In this document: one piece after another, positions 1-11,045 of the stretch
How positions within the stretch are numbered: position 1 is the stretch's first letter
Layout: every line of letters begins with the position of its first letter
NCBI GenBank assembly: GCA_001414485.1
Contig: LLEY01000014.1
Location: 248,001-312,000 of the forward strand
Length of the DNA stretch: 64,000 nucleotides
Source: Calycina herbarum
Taxonomy: Eukaryota > Ascomycota > Leotiomycetes > Helotiales > Pezizellaceae
Direction: 5' to 3'
Notes under the pieces: generated by a model
What the model was told of the DNA's origin: nothing
Databases searched by the model: none
The model's input: only the letters and a program-made list of their open reading frames with translations
Position numbers and translations under genes: made by a program

Positions 1-1600
1 TTGTGTTGAGCGGGTACCATGAAGTCCGTGACCCCTTTGAAGTGGAGAATGAATTGAAAGAAGACTTTCGGTTGGATTCAGCAAGGCCCTACCTATTAGG
101 AGTGCTGTATTTGAAGATTTGCTCCAGCTGTCAGGAAGAGGAGTTGAAGGTGCCTGTCCTGTCTGTCGCATCCCCAGTGGATCGGCCGCCAGGCTAGGGC
201 AGTATCGGGTAGTTCCCGCTAGTGCACCGATCAGCCGCTGAACAAAGCCAACCGAACCCTGAACAATTCGCAACGTCAGGTTGAGAAGCAGGGGAAAACA
301 CGATACAAGTTCACGGACGAGAGGACATCAATGGATTGATTATCCATGCGTCTGAAGAGAATGCGAGAATGCGAAAATATACACAGAAGCAACGGCTAGA
401 ATTCAGATCGGTCGGGGATTCACACCATCACGAGGACTGCACGACTCGACTAATCAATGTTTTCGGAATTCCGTTCTCCTCTGGGTACAATCGACCGGGA
501 CAACAACTTTCCGAACGGCAGACTTTTCGTACTGCAGCAACTGACTAACAGCAACTGATCACTCGAGCTGTAAGTTCACTTGATCTCGCGATACAGCGGT
601 AATTCCCCAGAAATTGATGACTTTGACTAAACTGCTGCGTTGTCCAGAGCGATTGGGATGAGACATCCAAAGAAACAGGCAAAGCACAACGACGATCAGA
701 CGTGTGGAACTCGAAAACAACTGCATCGCTCAGACCAGTTCGCCACGCCCTTCTCTCTTCAACACTTCAAAACTAAACAAACTCCGACAACGGCAGACAA
801 TCCGAAAGACAAGATCAAGAAGAGGGAGGATTGTGGTAGACATGAAGTCATGGTTCTCGCTATGATCATGCAAAGATGGCAATCTCCGAATACCGGGCAA
901 GAATACACGATGTGCTTCGGAGTCTCGATCCAATTACCTTTGGTAACGGGCAATCTCGAAGTCGAGAAGTTTCAGCATTCCCATTTCCAGCCCTATGGAA
1001 CTGCCAAGATTTCCATAGTCGAGACTGCCGACGTAATCATCCTGGTTTGCACCAGGGGCTTGGGTTCTGTGTTTCCATCTGGTCACTTACAGTTTTCTCT
1101 TCTGCCATTTCTCCAGCACCATCATTTCCCTTCTTAGCGCTCAGCAAAGGCATATCAACTTATCCATCACATTTGGGAAATACCCTGCAAGTTTCAGGAT
1201 GCGCCATTAAAAAAGGTTGAAGATCCTTCGTTTTAGCGAGAAGATCATAAAAAGAGTTTGATATCGAACGAGACAACGCGGGCGTCAGAAGGCTTATAAA
1301 GGTTTCTTCTCCGTGTTAGTGGAACAACCCTCGTGGGGAAAGTCCACAAAATAGGAACCTTTAGCCTCATTCATCACTTGAATGGATCAAATGCTCCGCT
1401 GTCACTGTTTCGTACATTTGCTTGGTCGGAGATCAATTCTTGTTTTTCTGGTTAAACTTTCTACACCGGTTCGATTGTCGATACCAAGCCTGCATGCAGA
1501 ACATGTTCCTAGTCCTCAACTACTCTACTTCAGATGGGAAACATGTACTGCGTTGAGATGTCCATGACATGGCCTTGAGAACTCGCTTCTCGTCTTTAGT
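1..1600. other. Gene-free stretch
   Basis: No convincing coding region. The open frames here are short, overlap on both strands, lack recognisable domains and cannot be joined by plausible introns into anything familiar. It probably holds the 3' flank of the SET-domain gene that ends at 1601 and the flank of a gene to the left of the window. Confidence 0.5.
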
Positions 1601-2891
1601 TCAAGAAGCTGTAATGTTCAAATCTGCCATACCATCGTACAAATCCTCGTCTTCAAACTTGCTACCGGTACTGTCGTAGTCATCATCGTCATCATTTCGA
1701 TGGCCACGGGCACGCTTCACAGCATTGCTGCAAGGCTCACACAAACACTCCTTCCCACGGAAGTCTCCAGAATTTCTCATGATTTGCAAATCCTCCCTCT
1801 CCTTGACTTTGATTCTGATTGCTTCATCGCTCAGCGGAAAGCGCGCGTTGGGTTTGATAGACTTTCCGATGACATAGACTTGCTGGCCAAATCTCTCAAT
1901 GATCTCTCTATGTGGAGACACATACACAGCAGAAGCTCCAGTATATGGCTCGATCAAATTTTTGTCATCTCCCCTTGGTGCAGATACTCCAGCGGTTGAT
2001 GTGCATACTACAGGGGGTGATGCGGATATTTCAGCTGTTGATGCTGGACGAAGACGCTCCCACACCTCATCAGCTCCTTGAGGAAACGTCTTTGCGGCAA
2101 ACCCAGATATTTCCGAGAAGAACTCGTTGCGTATATGGGATAGTCCTCCTTGACCAACTTCCGGACCAAAAATACTCTCAATCCCCATCGATGGCTCCCA
2201 AGCTCTAAGAATAGCGCGCACTTCCTTCTCTACTTTACAGAGCCTCGCGTACTCGGCATACCCCTTGATCGTTGCATCGTTTTCGCAAGACGGGCAGTTA
2301 CAAAGAAACATATCAAGTGCAAAAGCTTGTGGTGAATTCTCAATACAGCAATAAGCAATTGTGATTTCCTCGGCTTCCTTAATATCTGACAAAGCAATCA
2401 AAGTCATGTTCTCCTTTTCCTCATCCCATTGCATCGTCGCGTTGGGCGTTCGGCTATGGTTGACGCGCAACATGGTCAAGAAGACGCCTCTCATGTCCCA
2501 GATTTGCTTCTTTCTCGAGATGCCTTCAGAAGTCTCGGTCTGGAAGTTAAAATAGGTGGCGAATAAGTTGGCAAGTGGCCGTTGGTCGTGGGGATGCGCA
2601 ACAAAAAGAGATTTGAGGATTACTCACTCAGGGAGGGACAAGTTGCTGAGAGGATCATACCAGGCTTTGGGCGTAAATTCAGTTGGCTCCGGGATGACGC
2701 ATGGTGCTTCGGTGAGAAGGAGGCGGCCTTTTTGGAGATCTTCTATGGCATATAGCCCTTGACCGTGGGTGCGCGAATCCTTTATTTGTACGAGAAGGGG
2801 GGACCAACAGTGTCGGTAGTGAGTCTAAAAGGGGGTTGTTAGCCAGGGGATGGTTGTTATTGATATTCTTGGTATAACATACGTTCGCCAT
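1601..2891 (-). pseudogene. SET-domain protein (SET/post-SET type) with an in-frame TGA
   Basis: Predicted lysine methyltransferase-like SET protein. Exon 1 is three codons (2883-2891). A 58-bp intron (2825-2882, GTATGT..TTTTAG with a GCTAAC branch site) leads into one long reading frame from 2824 to 1601, about 410 codons in total. The SET start is visible (THGQGLYAIEDLQKGRLLL), as is the active-site core NHSRTPN, then EEITIAYC and a post-SET-like cluster CNCPSC. A second cysteine pair and a poly-Asp stretch lie near the C terminus. The NHSC cysteine of the family is Arg here. The frame is interrupted by TGA at 2624-2626; protein-like sequence continues unbroken on both sides (SLPE, then VILKSLFVAHP). 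The TGA overlaps a GTGAGT donor-like sequence, but no closing acceptor restores the frame without removing conserved-looking residues. Reading: a nonsense mutation (CGA to TGA is the simplest), an assembly error, or an unusual intron ending in CTCGAG. The family is clear; the functional state is not. Confidence 0.7.
2624..2626 (-). other. Premature TGA in the SET-domain reading frame
   Basis: Read on the minus strand, the codons are CCT GAG TGA GTA ATC CTC. Both flanks are in the same frame and encode plausible SET-domain sequence, so this single codon is what closes the gene. Confidence 0.6.
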
Positions 2892-3039
2892 GGCTTTAAG
2901 TGGCCGGGGAGTTCCAGTTTTCTATCGCGAATTGAGGTCTGTCGATGGCTAATTGTTCCAAAGTAATTGTTGTGTCGAGATCATGGAGAGGCGGTTGTAT
3001 TTTTCGTGGTTGCTATGGTGCTCCAGCCAACGCGCGAAA

Positions 3040-3700
3040 ATTTAAACTTCAAAATTTGTGATATTACTCTAAAGAATTAGAACAAAACAATAATTCAAGG
3101 AGGCTTACTAGAATGAGGATAGCTGTGAAATAACTATTCAAAAATTATTCGACGTAACTCACTTCTTTTAAATTTATTAATCTAAATAGTTGGTAGAATA
3201 GATTTATTTAGATTTAGTTATACGAAATATTCACCTGAACTTTTACTTGGGATTAGAAGTTATCTGGGACAACTTAATAGTTTCAGATAAGTTACAGTAA
3301 TGAAAAATGAAAAGATAGAACAACTTAAGTATAAGTTAACGTAACTAAATTGATTTAACTTGATTCTTCGAAATGATTTGAGAAACATCTTTCTTCAGAT
3401 ATACTTACTCTAAACGTTGAGTCGAATTATAAGTAACGAATTATCTAGACCAAATTGATAATCTAAAACTTCTAACGATAATAGAAGATATTACTATCTG
3501 GAATTTGTACTTTTTGTTCCAACTATTTCGCAAAGTGCCTTTCTTTAGATGTTCTTATACTAAATAACAGTATGAACACATACTTGGGAATGAAGGCTCT
3601 CTAGACTTAGCCACCTTGTTAGGTAGTATAAAACCTTATTTATTCATTACTTTATCCTACCTGTATCAATAAACGTTCTACTTACAAAAAGTCGCGTCCA
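3040..3700. repeat. AT-rich, RIP-like island between two SET genes
   Basis: About 650 bp, strongly AT-rich and TpA-rich compared with both flanks, with no open frame and no domain trace. This is the usual look of a repeat inactivated by RIP in ascomycetes. I see no terminal repeats that would name the parent element. It separates two divergently transcribed SET-domain genes, so it may also sit in their promoters. Confidence 0.5.
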
Positions 3701-3955
3701 ATATTGAGGAGGCGAGTCACGCGTCGAAAACTCGGACCGAGTCGGAGCTCAAACAGCCGCACCCGAAGCTTCAATCTGAAAAAGCACACCACAACCCCTC
3801 ACAAAAACCAAACAAACAATAAAGTGAACGATTTCTCGCAGGAATTCATCTCCCGTACTCACTCAAGTCGAGTTCAACGACCCTGGTTCGCAAATCCTCA
3901 ATTCCTGACCTGCTTTGATCGACTCAACCTGATTCACGCCCCCACAACCCAAACC

Positions 3956-5911
3956 ATGCACAGAGAAACTCTCCCGTCCTCCACCCTCCCGGCCTGGGCA
4001 AAATTGAACGACATCACCTTCCTGGATATCCACATCCAGGAACTGGGTGAGGAAGGCAAGGGATTGGGACTTGTCGCATCGCGGAAATTGAATTCCAAAG
4101 GGACGTGTGAGAGACCTACGTTATTGGAGGTACCGGGGGACTTGGTTTTGAGTGCGGAGGGATTGGAGGAGTGGAAGAAGGTTGATGGGAGGTTGAGGGA
4201 GGTTTTGGAGAAGGTTGGGGGAAGGGTATGTTTTCACTTTTTCATTTATCTTGAGGGTGAGGGTGGTGGTGGTGGGGGTGGGGTTTGGGTTTGGGTTTGG
4301 GTTGTGAGATTTTTGGCTACTTGGGCTATGCCATCTGGTGTGCGGCTTTTCGAAGTCGTTTTGAATTACTTTTAGGAGACGGAGGCTAATTCACGACATA
4401 GAGTTTGAGAAGAGATACCATGGTGTTTTTACTCATGCATATCTCGAGAGAGGAGGATGGGAAGAGTGTGGGGGTTAAGAATCCGTGGACGGAGTATGTG
4501 AAGGTTCTCCCTGGCTATATTCCTGTTCCAACGATGTGGACTGATGAGGAGAGAGTGTTATTGACGGGCACGAGTTTAGAGGTATGCTCCTGTCTTTATT
4601 TTTTGGGGGGGGGGGTTTCATTGGTTGCTTCTGTTCACAAGTGAGGACATCCTTGGTCGCAGCTCTGGTTCGGGGCTTGCTGGTTCTAATGAGAGCCCTG
4701 ACCAGGTCGAAATTATTTCCAATATTATCCGACCTTATCAATTGCTAACAATATCTTCACAGCCAGCATTAACTGCCAAAATGAGTGCACTTACTCGAGA
4801 GTTTGGAGAGCTTCGGGAGGCGACAGAGTCAATAGCCTGGTGTTACAAATGCTGGTGGGAGGACTCGACATTAATTATTAACGACTGGATTCTTCTCGAT
4901 GCATGGTACAGATCAAGATCGCTCGAGCTCCCGATTGCTGGTGAGTCTATGGTTCCATGTATGGACATGGCAAATCATTCGTCAAAGGCAAATTCTTATT
5001 TTGAACAAACGACCAACGAAGGTGTGGTTCTATTGTTGAGGCCGGATATGGAACTCGATGTATCGGAAGAAATCACCATAAGCTATGGAGATTCAAAGAG
5101 TGATGCCGAGATGTTATTCAGTTATGGGTTCATCGACGAAAAGAGTGCTACTTCTCAAGTCCTCGTTCTTCCTTTAGAACCACTATCCGATGACCCCCTT
5201 GGTAGAGCAAAAGTTGCTGGATTTGTAGGACGACAAGTCATTACGATAACGACTGACCAGGAAGGGGCTCAGTGGTCAAGCCCATTTCTATACCTCATGT
5301 GTCTCAACGAAGAAGATGGCCTAGATTTCAAGGTTTTGCAACAGAATGATGGAGAACGAAGTTCACTAAGAGTATTTTGGAAAGAATTGGACGTAACGGA
5401 GGTCACCGATACTTTTGAGTCTCTTATCGAAAGCCACGAGCTACGAGATGTCTTTAAGTTGAGGGTAGTGACTTTACTCGAAGAGCGAATCGAAGACCAG
5501 CTTGAGCAGCTCAACAAGAGTGATGGTGCTGTGCAATCGCTAGCAAGGCAAGTCGGAATTCAAGCTGCAACCCTTTACCACGATAACATTATATGGAGGG
5601 AGCGCTAACTGCATTGTCGAATAGTATCGTCGAAATCTCCCCAGGTGTTGAGAAGAATGCTCTGCGCCTCCGAGCTAGCGAAATGTTGATCTTGCAAAAG
5701 GCTTCCACTGCCATTGAGATACAGGTTAGTCCCATTGAGGGGAATTTAGTCTGGTAGGGTGGTGCAGCTGACCTTGGAACAGAAAGCCAAACTCCTAGAA
5801 AGCGAAGTCGTTCTGCGATATCTGGGTCTGCTTGGTGACGCGCAGGAATCCGAGGAACCCGCGCCAGTGTTGGCAGTCAAGGATGACGATGTAGAAGATG
5901 ATTTTAGTTAA
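3956..5911 (+). pseudogene. SET-domain protein, Rubisco LSMT/SETD6-like, with an apparent 1-base frameshift
   Basis: Predicted protein-lysine methyltransferase of the LSMT/SETD3/SETD6/RKM class. The ATG at 3956 has a good context; an in-frame upstream ATG at 3704 lies in probable leader. Exons: 3956-4225, 4402-4581, 4763-5724, 5783-5911; all introns have GT..AG ends and matching phase. Visible parts: the N-terminal SET turn (GKGLGLVASRKL), the catalytic-core region MDMANHSSKANSYFEQ, then EEITISYG and a helical C-terminal substrate-binding region ending in an acidic tail (VEDDFS). In exon 3 the frame stops at 5606-5608, yet coding-like sequence resumes one frame over (LTALSNSIVEISPGVEKNAL) and splices on to the acidic end. 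The exon lengths sum to one base short of a multiple of three, as expected for a single lost base near 5600-5608. It may be a real deletion, a sequencing error or an intron I failed to see. Confidence 0.65.
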
Positions 5912-8183
5912 GACTAATGTCGTTCTGGCTGAGGTCATAGGCTAGTGCCTTTGCCATTTCATCGATTGGGTACATTTGCTCAGTGGCTGATGACCAGACC
6001 TTCCTGGAACTTCAGAGAGTTTGATACTCTTTTTAGTTTCTTCGAAGTTATCCCAAAAAAAAAAAAAAAGAATCAACACCCCATCAGCAGATAAACTTCT
6101 ATCACATTTGCCTGTCGATTAAAAGACAAGTCCATTGACGCGTGTCAGACTTCCCTTCCGGATTATCATGGTCCGGAGACTCGGATTGAGTTGAAGACAT
6201 GGGCTTCTTCGGAATGAAGGAGGGTGTCTAGTTGTGCATACTCCTTAGTACCTTTCTCGCACCACGGCACTTATTCAACGGGGATGAAGGATTCAACTAG
6301 TGCCAAGACGAGAACTGGGAAGCAAGAATTTACATATTTCCCTGTCAGCTTCCTTCTTGGGACTTCTACAACCCTCTTAGATGAGATATCATTGGACACG
6401 GCCGGCTCGAGCGTACCCCAACTTCCCAGATAAGGTTTATCTTCCCCGCAAAGCATGGGGTGCATCGCACTAAGTCGCTGACGACAGCACCACTACACAC
6501 ATTTGTTGGGTTGTGAGACACGCAATTGATTTCGGTTGGTGGGATTCAGCCACTTTTTTGTTTTCTTCATGCTTTGATTGCGGAAATAAACCGAATGGCC
6601 TGATCGTCGTCTTTTCACCACCCGGCTTGCAAGCGTCTCAACTAGAGGGGCGAAGAAAGGATTTTCCAATGTTCAATTTGCGAGTTGAAGGACTGTGCGA
6701 GAAACAGATCTACAGATTGTGGAAATATCCTCGTACCTTTTGGGCTAAATGGCTCCCGACGCAAAGCAATATAGGCCTGCGTCAGCCAACACAATAATTA
6801 GCTAGTCTCACGCGGCGGCTCGTCTCTCGAGTATCCTCCTAGACTCGCGGGCACATGATGGGTATCGGCAGATTCGGGACGACCCCTATATTTCTGTTAA
6901 GGCTAAAATCGTGCTATCGTCAAAGCCTGGCTCTATTCGACGCACCCATATGAATTGTCGGGCTCACTCTGCTTCAATCTGGGTACAAATGCCGCCGCAA
7001 TCGAGATGAGGTATTATATTCGCCGGGCCCTGACTGCTCAACATAATCTGGCACTTTTGGTTGCCACCCCAGGGCCGACTAGGCTGGTAGAATTGTCTCT
7101 ATCAGGACAGACGAGAGCAAGCTTGTTCATCTGGTGTTGATCGAATACCCTCGTCCTCCAAGCCGAATGCAAGGTCGATATCACGACATGGCGTTTCTGC
7201 ACTGGTTTGGTTGGATGTTGAGAATGTGGGGTCGGGAGAAGACGGGCTCGCCTTGACCGAGGATACTCATTTCATAGGATTTCCGTCTTTTGCGGAGCTT
7301 TGTCAGATCATGGCTTAAGGGGTTTGCTGAGTTATGTTTGGGGTGCTGACAGTGCTGCAACTGCCTCGATCAAGTTGATCTGCACAGCAGCAGCCGCGCC
7401 GGAAAATGAAGCAAGATAGGGGGAATGGGGTTTGGAGAGGCCGAGATGCTGTACTCTCTTGCTCTGCCGGCCATATCATCTCAGCAGCAGGACAAAGTTT
7501 TGCTGGATTGATTTATACCATCTGCATTTCGGGGCATCAATGGGTTTGGGGAGGGGGGCGAGGGGGGGGTATGAGAGGCCAGTGATGGTGCCCGGATGTA
7601 GCATCGCCCCATGCCATGCCCACCTTGCAGAGACAAACCGTCTGCCGTAGCACAACAGTTGTTGGTTCTCGCCCCCTCAACGCCCCCAGGCCCCTCGCAG
7701 AACCATAGAAGCCACTGCAAGATTCCCCAACCACCCCACTAATTGTAAGCGACAGAATCCAGTCTGTCCAGTCTGGAGGCTGCCCGCGAGACTTTGGAAA
7801 TCCCCACGAAATGGCACCCCCGCTAGTGCTCCCAAGACTGACCCTGTGCTCCACTATCCCTCCTTCTCCCCACATCAATGTTTCCTCTTGACTCTCCCAC
7901 TCATCTTCTCTTCTTCCTCGACATCAACCGTACATTTGAACCGGAAAACCGAAAAACCGAAAAACCAAAAACCCGAAAAAATACCTCTTACCTCTTAGCC
8001 GCGCGTCGAAACTCCAAATCCGAAACAGAACATACCAAGACGCACGGAGGATCATTTCATGGACAAGAATCCATCGATGCCGCTGTCTCTCTGACTGAAT
8101 CCAACACCATCCGGACGACGGGAACCCACCGAGGCACAGCGTCCGCATCGAAGACCACGCAAAAAATCCGAAACATCACCAAC
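5912..8183. other. Long non-coding stretch upstream of the FacB/Cat8-like gene
   Basis: About 2.3 kb without a supportable gene. It holds an A-run near 6055-6069 and G-runs near 7550-7570. The part after about 7880 is probably the 5' leader of the downstream regulator: its frame is open and in phase with the start codon, but the peptide is low-complexity and precedes the conserved start MPGILP. Confidence 0.5.
7226..7873. promoter_or_regulatory. Cluster of CreA-type (SYGGRG) motifs
   Basis: Hexamers matching the Aspergillus CreA consensus SYGGRG occur at 7226-7231 (+) and, on the other strand, at 7684-7689, 7734-7739, 7802-7807 and 7868-7873. In Aspergillus the facB gene is under CreA carbon catabolite repression, so such sites are expected upstream of an orthologue. 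The motif is short and degenerate, and chance matches are common; treat as a candidate only. Confidence 0.3.
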
Positions 8184-11045
8184 ATGCCCGGAATACTTCC
8201 TATGAAAGTGATCAAGGTGGGACAGAGTGCGCAGAGCAGGATTGCGCAAGCATGCGATCGTTGTCGCAGTAAAAAGATACGTTGTGATGGAATCCGGCCA
8301 TGCTGCTCGCAGTGTTCGAACGTGGGCTTCGAATGCAAGACAAGCGACAAGCTCAGTCGAAGAGCATTCCCCAGGGGATATACGGAGAGTTTGGAGGAGA
8401 GAGTCAGGAATTTGGAGTCGGAAGTGCGGGAGTTGAAGGATTTACTGGATGAAAAGGACGAGAAGATTGACATGTTGTCGAGAATGCATTCAAATCGACG
8501 GCCGTCAATGTCAACGGCAAGCACCGGAAGTCCATCAACAGAAATGAGCAAGGAGCTATCGCCACCAAAAGACGACGTGTTCAAAGTGCAAGCATCGCCA
8601 CTATTGCTGGGCGCAGAGAATTCGGACTCTTATTTCATGGGTGCATCCAGTGGAAGAGCATTTGTCGGTAGGTAAAACGAATGCAAGGATTACCACGGAG
8701 AAACTAACCTCGAGTAGATACTTTCAAACGTCGGATACAGGAAAGCGGAAAATCGTTGGCTGGATTCAACACAGAAGCATTTCTAAATATTCAAGGCGAT
8801 ACAACATCGCTCTCGCAATTAACAGCACCAAAAACTTCCACCACGCCTCCACGGCTTTTCTCCGACAGATGCGTCAACGTATTTTTCCAAGAATGGGCTC
8901 CTCTCTTCCCAGTCTTGCATAGGCCTACCTTTCTACGCCTGTACGAGGATTATATTTCGAATCCCGAGCAAATGGAAGATTCGCACAAGTTGGCCCAATT
9001 GCATCTGGTGTTTGGCATCGCTGGACTTTCTAGTGAGGTGCCGGATAAGGAACAAATTGCTCTGAGCGAGTACCAGTGGAGGTCATCACTGGAAGTTGTT
9101 CTGATGGACAACTCACTCGCCACACTTCAATGTCTGATCCTAGCTCTCATTTATTGTATCAACAAGGCCGACTACAACCGCCTTCAACACTACAAAGGCA
9201 TTGCAGTTGGACTTTCTCATCGACTTGGCTTACACCAGAGTCAAAAGCGATTTTCTTTCGGTGCTCTTACTATTGAAACACGCAAGAAGGTTTTCTGGAC
9301 TCTATATGCCATTGATTGGTAAGTCTTTCGTATGATTATTGTTATGGAATACGCTAACATTCTTAGCTTCTCTGCTGCTTTACTTGGACTTCCAAAACTT
9401 CTTAAGGAAGAAGATATCCATGCAGAATATCCTTCTGATACTGATGATGGTAAGTAACCTACCTCTATTCTGCGATGAATCTTCCAGTGCTAACATGTTA
9501 CAGAATACGTGACGGAGAAGGGCTTCCAACCTACGCTCCCTGGAGAGTACACCAAAATCTCAAGCGCTTTGGCCTTGTTCCGCGTATCGCGAATCTTGTC
9601 CAAAGTCTTGGATCAGAATTACCCCGCAGCAGCAACACATGAGCTATCTCTGCAATCTCTTATGGCTCTAGACGCTGAGCTCAATGATTGGTCAGAGAAA
9701 TTGCCAACTCATCTCAAGCTTACCTTTGTCCAAGATAAACCATCAACTGACATCACTGGAAGCCGTTCTGCTTTACTCGTAAGAGACTCGTCTAATGAGG
9801 CGATATTCCAAGCTAATTGTGCTACAGTCGCTCGCGTACTACTATATCCGGATTTTAATCCATCGCCCCGCTGTTGGGTCGTCATTGGCTAGCAAGTCAT
9901 CGCCATCAGTTATCTCACTGGCTGAGTCAAGCAAACACATCATCCAAATAGTGCAACTTCTTGAAGAGAGAAGCATGTCATTCTCTTTTTGCCTGAACAA
10001 GAATGAAATGCTCACCCTGTGTGGATTGAGCCTACTCTATCAAGGTCTCGATCTCAAATCAGAGGGCAAGCTGATGCAAGATGGCCAACGATTAGTCGGT
10101 ATCGTTATTCGTTACCTTGAAAAGGCAGATGCACCTGGAGCTGCTGATTTCAAGAAACTCGCACTATCTATGATCAATGTTGATCTGAGCTCCCTCTCGC
10201 CACAAGATGCAAGCTCAAATTTCATGCCAGCACCCAAGCTCTCAAAATCACCATCTGTACCAAGGCAGCAAATTCGGCCACAAATCATGAGACATGCCAG
10301 CGCTAGTATGAGTGAAACGGATCTTCTTTCACAACAAGAGAAGCTACGACGAGCAACTTTGCCTAGCCTTGGAATGCAACGTCCAGATCATTACTCGCCT
10401 CATGCTCGTACATCCATGGACTCAACATGCTCCGATTCGCCATTACCCAGACGGGAGTATAGAGGCTCCTTACCGCAGCAACAAACTGCATTACAGCCTC
10501 GCCAAATGAAGAATGTAAAACCACCAAATCTAGATTACCTATCTCTTAGCAACACACCAGCCCCATCTCACCCTCAATCCCCAAACGAAATCCGAACACA
10601 TCAATCATCACAACTCTCACACACACCCATCTTCTCAACTGCTCCACCGTTCAGCAACCCCAAAACTACTACCACAACACCCACCGAATGGGAAGTTCTT
10701 CTCGGCTCCCTAGACGGCGGCCAAACCAATCTCTACGATGCTATTTATGGAGGACCAGCACTTTCACTCACCGAGACCGCACAATCCAATTACGGAGACT
10801 CTGGATGGTCTCCTGATTCGGCGTGGGATATGTCACTTAGTATGAATGATTTCTCCAGTGCTCCTGGTCCAGCGAGAAGTGTGTTGAGTTTTAGTGAGGA
10901 GAGTCTGAGTTCGGAGGATTTGAGCGCGAGTGAGTTGGGATTGGGGAGACATATGGATTATAGTCATCAGGGGTTGATGGCTCATTCTGTATCTTCGAGG
11001 GACGGGTATTTGGTTGATCACTTGGATGGAGCTTTTGGGCTGTGA
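8184..11045 (+). CDS. facB: FacB/Cat8-type Zn2Cys6 transcription factor
   Basis: Predicted nuclear activator of acetate/ethanol and other C2-source genes (glyoxylate cycle, gluconeogenesis), as known for Aspergillus FacB, Neurospora acu-15 and yeast Cat8. Five exons (8184-8667, 8718-9318, 9367-9449, 9504-9778, 9828-11045) sum to 886 codons with consistent phases; the introns are about 49 to 54 bp. The start MPGILP is followed by a Zn2Cys6 finger (Cys24, 27, 34, 41, 44, 51; [11 protein letters not shown]), the linker [20 protein letters not shown] and a coiled coil of about 40 residues ([20 protein letters not shown]). This finger-linker-coil block is characteristic of FacB/Cat8. The middle is a fungal transcription-factor homology region ([12 protein letters not shown]); the last 300 residues are Ser/Pro/Gln-rich with acidic patches, as in activation domains. 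The 49-bp fourth intron hides in what first looks like a frameshift. Confidence 0.85.

Noticed and set aside
640..1137. 165-codon plus-strand frame
   Set aside because: Composition is not protein-like, several shadow frames overlap it on both strands and no domain is seen.
2540..2627. An 88-bp intron in the first SET gene (GTGAGT to TTCCAG) that would remove the in-frame TGA
   Set aside because: The phases do not match, and the removed stretch itself reads as conserved SET-domain sequence.
4279..4303. TTTGGG repeats as a possible interstitial telomere
   Set aside because: The filamentous-fungal telomere unit is TTAGGG; only four units of a different sequence are present, inside an intron.
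9779..9827. Apparent frameshift in the FacB/Cat8-like gene
   Set aside because: It resolves as a 49-bp intron with GTAAGA donor, GCTAAT branch and CTACAG acceptor, which restores the expected [12 protein letters not shown] sequence.
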